The notes beneath the pieces are model-generated. The model was not told where the DNA came from and did not search any database. It worked only from the letters and a program-made list of their open reading frames with translations. Of a stretch of DNA of 64,000 nucleotides, positions 55,616 through 64,000 are shown piece by piece; the first letter of the stretch is position 1; every line of letters starts with the position of its first letter. The stretch comes from Pseudoalteromonas piscicida (GTDB lineage Bacteria; Pseudomonadota; Gammaproteobacteria; Enterobacterales; Alteromonadaceae): contig NZ_CP021646.1 of NCBI RefSeq assembly GCF_002208135.1, positions 3,494,501 to 3,558,500 on the forward strand, given 5' to 3'. The translations under genes and the position numbers were made by a program.

Positions 55616-57301
55616 CTAAGGGTTCCTTACTAATCTAACAAATGCGCTGCTAGACTTTTCTACTGCAAAATCATTGCCCGTATCCATGTCGATGACATAA
55701 GCCCTTCTAAGCATGCTACCAGTACCATCTAAACTCGACTGCAAGGTCCAGTAATAGCGATGACCAAGTGTAGTTGTGCTAGGTAAGTGAGGGAAAAGCG
55801 CTTCATCTATCACAGCAGAGCTTGCACTGCCGTAATCTAGTAGTCCAAGTAGTTCCATATAAGTCGGTAAGCGCCAATTGTTACCACCACAGTAACTTTG
55901 CTCTCCAACGGCAGGATTATTCACTTCATCAATCAAAGCTTGAATACCACAATGACTATCCTGTGGGCAGGTTGTATTTGCTGCGGCCTGCACACTCCCC
56001 TCAGCAACCGCTCCGTCTACCTCAACATACCAGGTATAACTATTTTGTGCGTTACGAGAAGAAGTGTTTGGTAATGTACCTGCACTTGCTTCTTTCACTT
56101 CCCAAATAAGCCCTGTGACGTTATCACGAACGCAAGCAAAGTCCGTAGCGTCATCAGGCAATTCATCCGCAAAGCGATTTAGTTTGGTGAAGTCAAAACC
56201 TGCTCGACCACTGCCCTCTTTCGCCACCTGAGTGGCAAAATAATCACGTCCACGCTGCGCATCTTGAGCCGTAAACTGCGTCATACTACAGGTGATCACA
56301 TCCGTATTGTTATAACACGTTGTTTGGCCACTGTCGTTTAGTTTACCTAATGGCTTTTTCTCGATATCAATGCGCACAGTATCGGTAGCAGAGCGGTTTT
56401 GCGAGTCAGTAACCGTCAGCTCAAATTCCACTTGCGACAAAATATTTTGATCGGGAGCATCGAAGGTTGTTGAACACCCAGTAGCAGAGCTCAACGCAAC
56501 CTGAGTGCCCGCCGTCACTTGTCGCCATACACACTGTTTCTGACCGGAAACAGTGTCGCTGTTTGAGCCATCAAGCTTGACCTCATCAAACTCTTGCACC
56601 TGCTGGTCGCTCCCTGCATCTGCCACTACTACGCTCGAATGCGCTAGTAGCCCAAGGGTAAATTGGGTACTGGCTTGTCCGCCTTCATCATCGGTAACCG
56701 TCAACTGCCAGATTGATGACAGAGAAGTGGCCAATAATGGATGTACAAAAGATAAAGTAGCCGTATTCAAACCTGTAGGCTGTATTGTTGTGGGACCACT
56801 TACTTGCTGCCATTGATAAGCAACCACTTGTCCATTTTCGTCTGGGTCGGAAGAGCCTGCGGCACTAAGGGTAATAGTATCTTTATATTTGGCTGGCAGT
56901 GTTTCCGGTGCGGTTTGGCTGATACTTGGTATGGGTAATTGATTGTTAGATTTGACAGCAACCGTCACTTGGTCACTTGCAAGACTGCCGTCAGGCGCAA
57001 CATAATCGACCTGAATGAGTAAATTGACATCGGCTTTGATATCCGGCGCAACAAAAGCTGCTTGTTGCTCGGTGATTGGGAATTCACTGATGTTAGCACC
57101 AGAGATCACCTGCCAGTTAAAGGTACCGCCTGCAGGTGATGCTTGTGCATTCAGGGTGACTTCTGTTTTTTCGGTCACTTGAAGATCAGCACCCGCATTA
57201 ACCGACGCGCTGACTTGACTCGGTTCATCACTACCAGAGCCCCCACCGCAACCCGTTAATATTAACGCAAGTACAACCCAACTTCCCTTGAATGCATTCA
57301 T
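55616..57301 (-). CDS. Lipoprotein with PKD/Ig-like repeats and C-terminal DUF1566 domain
   Basis: A 561-residue lipoprotein (lipobox LTGC, followed by GGGSGSDEPSQ). Three Ig/PKD-like domains follow at about 30-115, 118-215 and 225-315 (SVNAGADLQVTEKTEVTLNA, SSDPDENGQVVAYQWQQV and VADAGSDQQVQEFDEVKLDG). The C-terminal DUF1566 domain (about 340-560) contains DNVTGLIWEVK, NWRLPTYMELLGLLDYG and AFVRLVRNP. It is anchored to the outer membrane or surface. It is the third gene of the operon, 15 bases after a small protein gene. No function is known. Confidence 0.82.
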   Translation of the reverse strand: MNAFKGSWVVLALILTGCGGGSGSDEPSQVSASVNAGADLQVTEKTEVTLNAQASPAGGTFNWQVISGANISEFPITEQQAAFVAPDIKADVNLLIQVDYVAPDGSLASDQVTVAVKSNNQLPIPSISQTAPETLPAKYKDTITLSAAGSSDPDENGQVVAYQWQQVSGPTTIQPTGLNTATLSFVHPLLATSLSSIWQLTVTDDEGGQASTQFTLGLLAHSSVVVADAGSDQQVQEFDEVKLDGSNSDTVSGQKQCVWRQVTAGTQVALSSATGCSTTFDAPDQNILSQVEFELTVTDSQNRSATDTVRIDIEKKPLGKLNDSGQTTCYNNTDVITCSMTQFTAQDAQRGRDYFATQVAKEGSGRAGFDFTKLNRFADELPDDATDFACVRDNVTGLIWEVKEASAGTLPNTSSRNAQNSYTWYVEVDGAVAEGSVQAAANTTCPQDSHCGIQALIDEVNNPAVGEQSYCGGNNWRLPTYMELLGLLDYGSASSAVIDEALFPHLPSTTTLGHRYYWTLQSSLDGTGSMLRRAYVIDMDTGNDFAVEKSSSAFVRLVRNP

Positions 57302-57316
57302 ATTATTCCTTGTGAA

Positions 57317-57649
57317 TTATAGATAACTATCTTGATGTATCCGCACAAACAACTTAGTGCCAACTTTACTGTAATCTATTTTGTATTCTCGACCATCTAA
57401 AGCCTGAATAAACAACAACCGCTTTACTTCACCAAATACATCAATACTCGAAACGTGGACGACTTCTAAGTAACGCTCTTTGGCCTCTCTTCGATTTCTA
57501 GGCAGCTCTTCCTTAAAAGGCACCAAACCATTTGCAGTCACCTTGATTTTTGGGTGTGTTTCACCATTCACAATCACAAGATCTAACTTCTTCTCTTTGT
57601 GAATAATGGTATTACGCCCACTTTTAATATAGGCCGTTTCTAAGCTCAT
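57317..57649 (-). CDS. Small unrecognised protein in the DUF1566 operon
   Basis: A 110-residue protein without signal peptide or membrane helix. It is basic and beta-rich (KKLDLVIVNGETHPKIKVTA, RLLFIQALDGREYKIDYSKV). No family is recognised. It lies between the DUF2982-like membrane gene (22 bases upstream) and the PKD-DUF1566 lipoprotein gene (15 bases downstream), so it is part of the same unit. Confidence 0.6.
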   Translation of the reverse strand: MSLETAYIKSGRNTIIHKEKKLDLVIVNGETHPKIKVTANGLVPFKEELPRNRREAKERYLEVVHVSSIDVFGEVKRLLFIQALDGREYKIDYSKVGTKLFVRIHQDSYL

Positions 57650-57671
57650 ATTGGTGTATCCTGTTACATCT

Positions 57672-58391
57672 TCAGTAGGTGGTTTGTTCTTCTAACAATG
57701 CTTTTACCACCTCTTTAGGGTTAAGTTTCCAGCGGTTTAACATGACTGAAAATTGCCAAATATCCCTGTCTAAGGCAGTCGCGGGAATCAATAAATCATA
57801 TCCCGTCACTGTCTTTAAATTATCCATCCGGTTTGCAAACATTGCCATTAAACCAGTATATTCCTTTCCCGCCTTGGAGCGAAAAACGGTTTCTTCTATC
57901 AACCATTCAGATGGGCAGTTGCCATTTTCGCAATGCATTTTAACAGCTTGTAAAAAAATATGCCGCTGCTCGATCAATAATTTACCCGCAAGTCGAGGTG
58001 TTAAATTTAATAAAAACGCATCAATATCATTAAGTTTAATACCAACTGCATTTAACTCAAGTGTTTCAACACCTTGTTGAACTTTGGGAATGCCGCTGGA
58101 GTGGAAGTTTACAATGGATAGCGGCCAAGCTCCATATTTATGCACATACCTAAGCTCTTGTTCTGTAATGTATAAACTAAAGTATGGTTGCTGACTTTTG
58201 AGAAAGCCAACAAAAATAGCCACTAACATGGCGCTGGCAAGAAATATTTCTACAATAGTAATAGCAGTACCACGCAAGTTGACAAAAAGCATGATAACAA
58301 CCAATCCAATTGCACCAACCAGCATAAATTCAACGCCATTTCGATCAGCGGTTGCACGTAGTTTTGCTTCAAGCATGGGTATACCAGACAT
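57672..58391 (-). CDS. Two-helix membrane protein, first gene of the DUF1566 operon (possibly DUF2982)
   Basis: A 239-residue inner-membrane protein with two adjacent helices (about 20-38 and 42-65) and a cytoplasmic C-terminal domain of about 170 residues. The domain has SLYITEQELRYVHKYGAWPL and the ending DIWQFSVMLNRWKLNPKEV, which resemble the DUF2982 family. That assignment is from memory and uncertain. It heads the four-gene minus-strand operon. The 213-base gap to the divergent efflux operon is AT-rich and holds both promoters. Confidence 0.6.
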   Translation of the reverse strand: MSGIPMLEAKLRATADRNGVEFMLVGAIGLVVIMLFVNLRGTAITIVEIFLASAMLVAIFVGFLKSQQPYFSLYITEQELRYVHKYGAWPLSIVNFHSSGIPKVQQGVETLELNAVGIKLNDIDAFLLNLTPRLAGKLLIEQRHIFLQAVKMHCENGNCPSEWLIEETVFRSKAGKEYTGLMAMFANRMDNLKTVTGYDLLIPATALDRDIWQFSVMLNRWKLNPKEVVKALLEEQTTY

Positions 58392-58604
58392 AAAAGATGT
58401 ACATGATGATCGCCCATGCGACTAATTTACGTATTGTGATACACCGTTTACATGAATGACTGCTTTTCATAATATTTAATTTAGGTACAAACACTTAAAT
58501 TGAATTACATTTTCGTTTAATGCACAAATTTACAGGATATGCCGTCGACTTTGTTAGCCTTTAATTTTGTAAACTAGAGACAAATTATAATCTGGGTCAC
58601 TTTT

Positions 58605-59657
58605 ATGCGTCATCAATCAGGAAAAGCACTGTTTCCTTTTATCATTGTAGTGCTAGTCGTCATCAGCGGCTATTTATATTTACCAGCCTCGGAAGGCAAA
58701 ATGAGTGGCAACTCGACACCCGTAACCTCCGTTCAAGCTCATACTGTAGCTAAAGAGGAGCGTATTATTGCTGTTCACTCTATTGGTTCCGCTAGAGCAA
58801 ATCAAGCAATCAACGTGAGTAGCGCCCAAAGCGACTATGTGGCAGCCCTATATTTCGATGACGGAGACGTAGTAAAAAAAGGTGACAAGCTAGTCCAGTT
58901 GCGTGATGCGGAAGAGAAACTCGATATCGAAGCGCTGAAGGTGACGCTAAAAGAAGAAATTAGACAACTAAACCGTCTTAAAGATCTTGCAAAAACTCAA
59001 TCGGCAGCTCGCTCTCAACTAGAAGCGCAATCAGCGAAGGTGGATACCTTAACCGCACAATTGGAAGCCACCAAAACAAAACTCGCTGAGATGACCATTT
59101 ATGCTCCATTCGATGGATTATTGGGTACTCGAAATATCTCCATTGGTAGCTTCGTTAACAACAGTACTGTGATTACCACGTTAGACGATATTAGTATCAT
59201 CAAAGTAGATTTTCAGGTCCCAGAAAAATACCTAGCGCAACTACAGCTTGGCATGCAAGTGAATGCACAAAGTGAAGCTTATCCAGAGCAGGTATTTTCA
59301 GGTAAGGTTTCTCATATTGATCCGCGTATTAATGAACAAACTCGCTCGGTACGAGTGACAGCGAGCTTCACCAATCTAGATCATAAACTCCGCCCAGGAA
59401 TGCTGCTACATATGGGACTTGAACTGGCTCGATTACAAGCCCTTGTGGTGCCAGAAAAAAGCATCATTCCAAGACAAGATAAGCACTTTGTATTTGTCAT
59501 TGACGACCAAGGTAAAGCGCAGCAACGCGAAGTACACCTGCAAACTCGCTTTAGCGGCTGGGTGGCGATTGACGAAGGGCTGACAGAGGGACAACAAGTG
59601 ATCACGGAAGGCGCCATGAAGATCCGCTCAGGCTCAAAAGTTGCGGTAAAGGGGTAA
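58605..59657 (+). CDS. RND efflux periplasmic adaptor (membrane fusion protein)
   Basis: A 350-residue inner-membrane-anchored adaptor. A single N-terminal helix (about 8-26) is followed by the lipoyl/hairpin region (residues about 65-165, VAALYFDDGDVVKKGDKLVQL) and beta-barrel and membrane-proximal domains (ITTLDDISIIKVDFQVPEKY and RLQALVVPEKSIIPRQ). It links the RND pump to an outer-membrane channel. It lies 6 bases ahead of the pump gene. No TolC-like gene is adjacent, so the channel is encoded elsewhere. Confidence 0.94.
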   Translation: MRHQSGKALFPFIIVVLVVISGYLYLPASEGKMSGNSTPVTSVQAHTVAKEERIIAVHSIGSARANQAINVSSAQSDYVAALYFDDGDVVKKGDKLVQLRDAEEKLDIEALKVTLKEEIRQLNRLKDLAKTQSAARSQLEAQSAKVDTLTAQLEATKTKLAEMTIYAPFDGLLGTRNISIGSFVNNSTVITTLDDISIIKVDFQVPEKYLAQLQLGMQVNAQSEAYPEQVFSGKVSHIDPRINEQTRSVRVTASFTNLDHKLRPGMLLHMGLELARLQALVVPEKSIIPRQDKHFVFVIDDQGKAQQREVHLQTRFSGWVAIDEGLTEGQQVITEGAMKIRSGSKVAVKG

Positions 59658-59663
59658 GACGAC

Positions 59664-62600
59664 GTGAGAATCACTGATACGGCGGTTAAGCGCCCGATCT
59701 TCGCGATCGTCATTAACTTACTGCTGCTAACATTTGGCTTAGTGGCATTCACTATGCTACCTCTGCGCGAATACCCTGATATTGAAACCCCGATAGTCAG
59801 TGTAAGCACTAACTATACAGGTGCGTCAGCGGAAGTTGTAGAAACCAAGATCACCCAAGTACTAGAAAACCGGATTTCGGGGATCGAAGGTATTAAAAGC
59901 ATAAACTCCAGTAGCCGCAACGGTAGCTCTAATATCACGATCGAATTTAATATCGATCGCGACATCGACGCTGCCGCAAATGATGTGCGAGAGCGCGTTT
60001 CTCGTGCGCTGGATAGATTACCAGAGCAAGTCAGGCCGCCTGAAGTATCGAAATCAAACAGCGACGAAAGCCCTATCGCTTGGTTTGTACTCAACAGCGA
60101 AACCATGGATACCTTGCAGCTTTCGGACTACGCCCAACGCTTTATCGTTGACCGCTTGGCGGTTGTTGATGGCGTATCGAATGTGCGTATTGGCGGTGAA
60201 CGTCAATACGCCATGAAGATCTGGCTAGATCGAAAGGCGATGGCCGCTCGTGGGGTCACCAGTAGTGATATTGAACAAGTGCTACGTAGAGAAAACGTAG
60301 AGTTACCCGCAGGTGAAATAGAATCCGTAGACCGTGATTTTTCTGTTCGCATTGCCAGAAGTTATAAAACGCAAGAAGACTTTGACAACCTAGTGATTAA
60401 GCGTGGCGAACAAGGCTATTTGGTGCGACTTGGTGAGGTTGCGCAGGTGGTACTTGAAGCCGCTGATGACGAAAGTACCTTCCGTGGTAATGGTAAAAAT
60501 ATGATTGGCCTTGGCGTTGTAAAGCAAGCCAAAGCCAATACGCTAGAAGTGGTCGACAATGCCCGTAAAGAGCTTGAAAAAATAAAACGCAACCTGCCTC
60601 AAGGCACTACCATAGAAGACAGCTACGATTCTTCTATTTTTATCCGTGAGTCCATTGCTGAAGTATACAGCACACTTGCGATTGCCATGGCGTTGGTGGT
60701 ACTCGTCATCTACATCTTCCTTGGCAATATCCGCGCTACGCTGATCCCTGCTGTTACCGTGCCAGTTGCCTTAGTTGCAACCTTTATGTTCTTACTGGCC
60801 ATGGGATATTCTATCAACTTGCTGACACTGCTTGCACTCGTGCTTGCCATCGGCCTTGTGGTCGATGACGCCATTGTAATGCTTGAAAATATCTACCGCC
60901 GCATCGAGCTTGGCGAACCCAAGTTACTGGCAGCGTACCGTGGCGCGCGTGAAGTAGGCTTTGCCATCATTGCAACAACGCTGGTTTTGGTTGCCGTATT
61001 TATTCCCTTGGTCTTTATGGATGGTCGTATTGGTGCCCTATTTACCGAGTTTGCCTTTGCTGTTAGTGCTGCAGTGCTGTTTTCCAGTATTACCGCGTTG
61101 ACCTTGTCTCCAGCCCTTTGCTCCAAAGTATTAAAACCAAGCAATAAAGAAAACCGCTTTAGTCAGTGGATGGACCGTCAATTTGGTCGACTTGAACAGG
61201 GGTATCGTCGAGTTTTACAAGACAACTTATCGCGTAGATACAGCCTGATTGTGATGTTGGCACTGGCGGGCTTTACCAGCTATAGCCTGTTTAAACAGAT
61301 CCCGTCTGAACTGACACCAAAAGAAGACCGTGGTACTTTCTTCGTTATGATGAATGGCCCAGAAGGGGCAAGCTACGAAAATAACTCGCAAAATATGGCA
61401 AAAATTGAAGAGCGACTGCTTCCTTATGTAGACTCAGAGGAGCTTAGCCGCGTGCTTATTCGCGTGCCTGGTTGGGGTGGTCAAGGCGGTGTTGCGATTA
61501 TCGGCATGCCAGACTGGGATGAGCGAAAACGCTCTACTTGGGAAGTCATGGATGAGATCAGCGGTAAAATGCAGGATGTTACAGATATTCGCGCCTTTGC
61601 TATTATGCGCCGTGGTATTGGCGGCGGCGGTAACTCACGCCCCATTGAGTTTGTACTGCAAGGTAACGACTATGACGAGTTGGCCGCATGGCGCGATCGC
61701 ATTCTAGAACGCGCACGTGAAAATAAAGGACTGGTTCGCCTCGATCACGATTACAAAGAAACCTTCCCACAGTTTTTGATAAGCATTGATAAAACCAAAG
61801 CCGCAGACTTGGGCGTGTCGGTGAGTGCCATTGGTCAAACGCTCGAAACCATGCTGGGACAACGTCGTGTTACCACCTTTATTGACCGCGGTGAAGAATA
61901 CGATGTGATCTTAAAAGGCACCAAAGCCGATTTCTCTGCCCCAGATAATATTTCTGATATTTATGTGAAATCTCGTAGCGATGAGCTAGTGCCGTTAGAC
62001 AGTTTGATCACCATAAAAGAGGAGGCCACGGCTTCTCGATTAAACCGCTACAACCGTATGCGCGCAATCACTATTACAGCAAACCTCGCTGGCGACTATA
62101 CACTAGAACAAGCCCTCGACTTTTTAAATACAGTTGCCGCCGAAGAAAATGATATCGACGGTGCCATCGACTACAAGGGCGAGTCGCAGCTGTTTTATGA
62201 AGGCGCGTCAGCGATGACCTATGTGTTTATTCTGGCGCTCACCGTTACGTTCTTGGTATTAGCCGCACAGTTTGAAAGCTTTGTCCATCCACTGGTTATC
62301 ATGCTCACTGTACCGCTGGGTTTAGTTGGTGCGATGTATGGGTTATTTATCACCGACAGCACGCTAAACATTTATAGCCAAATTGGTATCGTGATGTTGA
62401 TTGGCCTTAGTGCCAAAAACGGTATCTTAATCGTAGAATTTGCTAACCAATTGCGCGACAAAGGCATCGCCTTCGAACAAGCCATTGTTGATGCCGCAGC
62501 ACAGCGGTTAAGACCTATTATTATGACCTCGCTAACGACCGTGATGAGCTCTATCCCGCTTGTGTTTGCAACAGGCCCTGGGTTCGAAAGCCGCATGGTG

Positions 62601-62762
62601 ATCGGTGTCGTGATTTTTGCCGGTGTTAGCGTTGCCACCATTTTGACCTTGTTTGTTATCCCAACTGCCTATACTTTACTAGCTAAGAAGACGCAATCTC
62701 CAGAAGAGACAACAAAACGTCTGGAAGAGCAGTCGAAACAACATCCTGAGCAGGAGGTATAA
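59664..62762 (+). CDS. RND family efflux permease (HAE1 type)
   Basis: A 1032-residue proton-driven pump with the GTG start at 59664. It opens MRITDTAVKRPIFAIVINLL. It has the duplicated six-helix layout with two large periplasmic loops. The proton-relay aspartates in TM4 are present (LVLAIGLVVDDAIVMLENIY), and the TM10-11 region has GIVMLIGLSAKNGILIVEFA. It forms a tripartite pump with the upstream adaptor and a TolC-type channel. The substrate is not readable. It is coupled to msrA by TAATG. Confidence 0.95.
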   Translation: MRITDTAVKRPIFAIVINLLLLTFGLVAFTMLPLREYPDIETPIVSVSTNYTGASAEVVETKITQVLENRISGIEGIKSINSSSRNGSSNITIEFNIDRDIDAAANDVRERVSRALDRLPEQVRPPEVSKSNSDESPIAWFVLNSETMDTLQLSDYAQRFIVDRLAVVDGVSNVRIGGERQYAMKIWLDRKAMAARGVTSSDIEQVLRRENVELPAGEIESVDRDFSVRIARSYKTQEDFDNLVIKRGEQGYLVRLGEVAQVVLEAADDESTFRGNGKNMIGLGVVKQAKANTLEVVDNARKELEKIKRNLPQGTTIEDSYDSSIFIRESIAEVYSTLAIAMALVVLVIYIFLGNIRATLIPAVTVPVALVATFMFLLAMGYSINLLTLLALVLAIGLVVDDAIVMLENIYRRIELGEPKLLAAYRGAREVGFAIIATTLVLVAVFIPLVFMDGRIGALFTEFAFAVSAAVLFSSITALTLSPALCSKVLKPSNKENRFSQWMDRQFGRLEQGYRRVLQDNLSRRYSLIVMLALAGFTSYSLFKQIPSELTPKEDRGTFFVMMNGPEGASYENNSQNMAKIEERLLPYVDSEELSRVLIRVPGWGGQGGVAIIGMPDWDERKRSTWEVMDEISGKMQDVTDIRAFAIMRRGIGGGGNSRPIEFVLQGNDYDELAAWRDRILERARENKGLVRLDHDYKETFPQFLISIDKTKAADLGVSVSAIGQTLETMLGQRRVTTFIDRGEEYDVILKGTKADFSAPDNISDIYVKSRSDELVPLDSLITIKEEATASRLNRYNRMRAITITANLAGDYTLEQALDFLNTVAAEENDIDGAIDYKGESQLFYEGASAMTYVFILALTVTFLVLAAQFESFVHPLVIMLTVPLGLVGAMYGLFITDSTLNIYSQIGIVMLIGLSAKNGILIVEFANQLRDKGIAFEQAIVDAAAQRLRPIIMTSLTTVMSSIPLVFATGPGFESRMVIGVVIFAGVSVATILTLFVIPTAYTLLAKKTQSPEETTKRLEEQSKQHPEQEV

Positions 62763-63295
62763 TGGCGAATTTACAAACCGCAACTTTTGGTGGTGGTTGT
62801 TTTTGGTGTATTGACGCGGCATTTCGTCGCGTCAATGGCGTTGAGTCAGTGCAATCAGGTTACGCAGGAGGCCACACAGACAACCCAACCTATCAAATGA
62901 TATGTCAAGGAGACAGTGGCCATGCAGAAGTGGTACAGCTACAATTTGATGCCAATATTGTCAGCTTTGATACTTTGCTTGATATGTTTTTTACGCTGCA
63001 TGACCCAACACAGCTGAATCGCCAAGGCAACGATATTGGTACTCAGTACCGCAGTGTGGTGTTTTATCATGACAAGCAGCAACAGCAGCAAACCCAAGAT
63101 TGTATTGCTCAGCTTCAAAGCCAGTTGAGTGAAAAGATAGTGACGGAGGTGAGCCCAGCCCCTGAGTTTTATCCTGCTGAGCACTATCACCAAGATTATT
63201 ACACTGAAAACCCAAATCAAGGCTATTGCAGCGTGATGATTGCCCCTAAAATTGCAAAATTTGAAAGCCATTTTGCGGCAAATTTAAAGCACTAA
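62762..63295 (+). CDS. msrA: Peptide methionine (S)-S-oxide reductase MsrA
   Basis: A 177-residue enzyme that repairs oxidised methionine. The catalytic motif is GGGCFWC with nucleophilic Cys13 and Cys16, followed by FRRVNGVESVQSGYAGG and HAEVVQLQFD. The late YHQDYYTENP is the usual methionine-binding segment. It has no signal peptide, so it is cytoplasmic. It starts in the stop codon of the RND permease gene (TAATG), so its translation depends on the pump transcript. Confidence 0.96.
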   Translation: MANLQTATFGGGCFWCIDAAFRRVNGVESVQSGYAGGHTDNPTYQMICQGDSGHAEVVQLQFDANIVSFDTLLDMFFTLHDPTQLNRQGNDIGTQYRSVVFYHDKQQQQQTQDCIAQLQSQLSEKIVTEVSPAPEFYPAEHYHQDYYTENPNQGYCSVMIAPKIAKFESHFAANLKH

Positions 63296-63302
63296 ACTTG
63301 TT

Positions 63303-63330
63303 TGCCGAACGCAGTAGATTGCGTTCGGCA
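63303..63330. terminator. Hairpin between convergent msrA and the last gene
   Basis: TGCCGAACGCA (63303-63313) and TGCGTTCGGCA (63320-63330) form a perfect 11-bp stem with a 6-base loop, 7 bases past the msrA stop. The flanks have no strong T-run, so termination efficiency is uncertain. It could serve both strands. Confidence 0.6.
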
Positions 63331-63336
63331 CACGGC

Positions 63337-64000
63337 TTACGGCAACATAGGTATAGCAAATACATAAAAGCTAGTGCGGCCATCTTTAATCCGCAAATGC
63401 CCACGCATGACTTCCATTTCTAGATTCGCAGTATCACCAGGTCTTAAGGTATCTAAGCCTTTAAGCGGAACCACACCTGAATTGATTAACTGTGCGTTGT
63501 GTTTAATGACCTGCGGAATATCTTCGCTCATATCCACACCTAAGAACTCAAACACATCAATCACAATACGGCTAAATTCAGTATAAAGCTTGTCAAAAAT
63601 CCCCGGAGTCAAGGTGTCTATCAAATCGAGGATCCACGGCAACTCTACTTTTGTCGTCACCACAGGCTTAAAGCTAGAAATTAAAGGATCCAGCTCAAGT
63701 TGCTGGGTACGTACATCATACTTACCTTTTATGGTGACATTTTCGTTGTTAATATAGACATGGATATAAATATTCATTCCAAGCTGCTTCTTACGAAACT
63801 TAGCGTAAGACTTCAGATCGAAGCCATCGATCAGCACCGGCACTTTATTTTGCGCATCGACTCTACCTGCGATTTTCATATGCATGGTGCCGTAGAGGCT
63901 AGTGGTGTGGCTCACTTTATTTGAACTAGATTGCGCGGCAATATTGTTGACAATATCAGTCGTCAACTCTTTGTAGTTATGTTCCACATTCGAAAATTGC
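63337..64000 (-). CDS. Unrecognised protein, 5' end outside window
   Basis: An open frame of 221 codons that runs to the window edge without a stop (Q-F-S-N precedes the GTG at 63987), so the start is probably beyond base 64000 and the true N-terminus is unknown. Visible parts are mostly beta-strand and short helix (GTMHMKIAGRVDAQNKVPVL, IDLIDTLTPGIFDKLYTEF and LEMEVMRGHLRIKDGRTSFY). No family is recognised. It is convergent with msrA. Confidence 0.6.
   Translation of the reverse strand, partial: QFSNVEHNYKELTTDIVNNIAAQSSSNKVSHTTSLYGTMHMKIAGRVDAQNKVPVLIDGFDLKSYAKFRKKQLGMNIYIHVYINNENVTIKGKYDVRTQQLELDPLISSFKPVVTTKVELPWILDLIDTLTPGIFDKLYTEFSRIVIDVFEFLGVDMSEDIPQVIKHNAQLINSGVVPLKGLDTLRPGDTANLEMEVMRGHLRIKDGRTSFYVFAIPMLP

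Overview
The window looks like chromosomal DNA of a marine gammaproteobacterium of the Alteromonadales, most likely Pseudoalteromonas. The evidence is the dusB-fis pair, the tgt-yajC-secD-secF order, the long PstC/PstA forms next to pit and a DUF47 gene, and ppk1-ppx. No rRNA, tRNA, CRISPR array, prophage or complete insertion sequence was seen. This is inference from gene content, not from a database search.

Layout. 0-5.7 kb: dusB (3' end)-fis, purH, a lipoprotein methyltransferase, purD and a DUF2797 protein. 5.7-14.3 kb: a CBS-PAS-GGDEF-EAL protein, an HDAC-like deacetylase, a secreted serine hydrolase, a gamma-glutamylcyclotransferase, a LysE exporter, an unrecognised frameshifted gene, a tautomerase-fold isomerase and rsuA. 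14.4-20.4 kb (the most accessory-looking part): a chemotaxis receptor, a tiny double-glycine-leader peptide with a six-helix membrane protein behind a strong promoter flanked by two palindromes, an orphan solute-binding protein, an EAL-CBS-GGDEF protein and a lipoprotein gene under a near-perfect Fur box. 20.4-26.3 kb: secF, secD, yajC and tgt, then a repeat-like intergenic element, then queA. 26.6-31.6 kb: a REC-REC-PAS-GGDEF-EAL protein, a small membrane protein and an ECF sigma/anti-sigma/coiled-coil operon. 31.7-44.8 kb: oxyR and a phosphate block (pit, DUF47, phoU-pstB-pstA-pstC, gcvR, ppk1-ppx). 44.9-54.9 kb: an EAL-HDOD protein, an orphan solute-binding protein, yjdM/phnA, rlmJ, a zapA operon, mltD, an FKBP isomerase, an SDR with an amidohydrolase, and a YggN-like protein. 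55.1-64 kb: a four-gene operon of secreted DUF1566 proteins, an RND efflux pair coupled to msrA, and a gene that runs off the window.

How the genes work together. Phosphate handling is the strongest theme. Pst imports phosphate at high affinity and Pit at low affinity. PhoU and the DUF47 protein regulate or assist, and Ppk1/Ppx make and break polyphosphate. PHO-box-like sequences with plausible spacing to a -10 lie upstream of both pstC and ppk1, so both may be under PhoB. A second theme is cyclic-di-GMP: four large EAL/GGDEF-type proteins are present, one of them probably non-catalytic.

Sequence quality. Four genes (an unknown gene at 12.3-13.1 kb, the EAL-CBS-GGDEF gene, pit and mltD) each become full length if one base is restored in or next to a short homopolymer. 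Every error has the same sign, which points to base-calling error rather than gene decay.

Best candidate for something undescribed: the 41-residue GG-leader peptide at 16279-16404, the membrane protein at 16414-17034 and their promoter.
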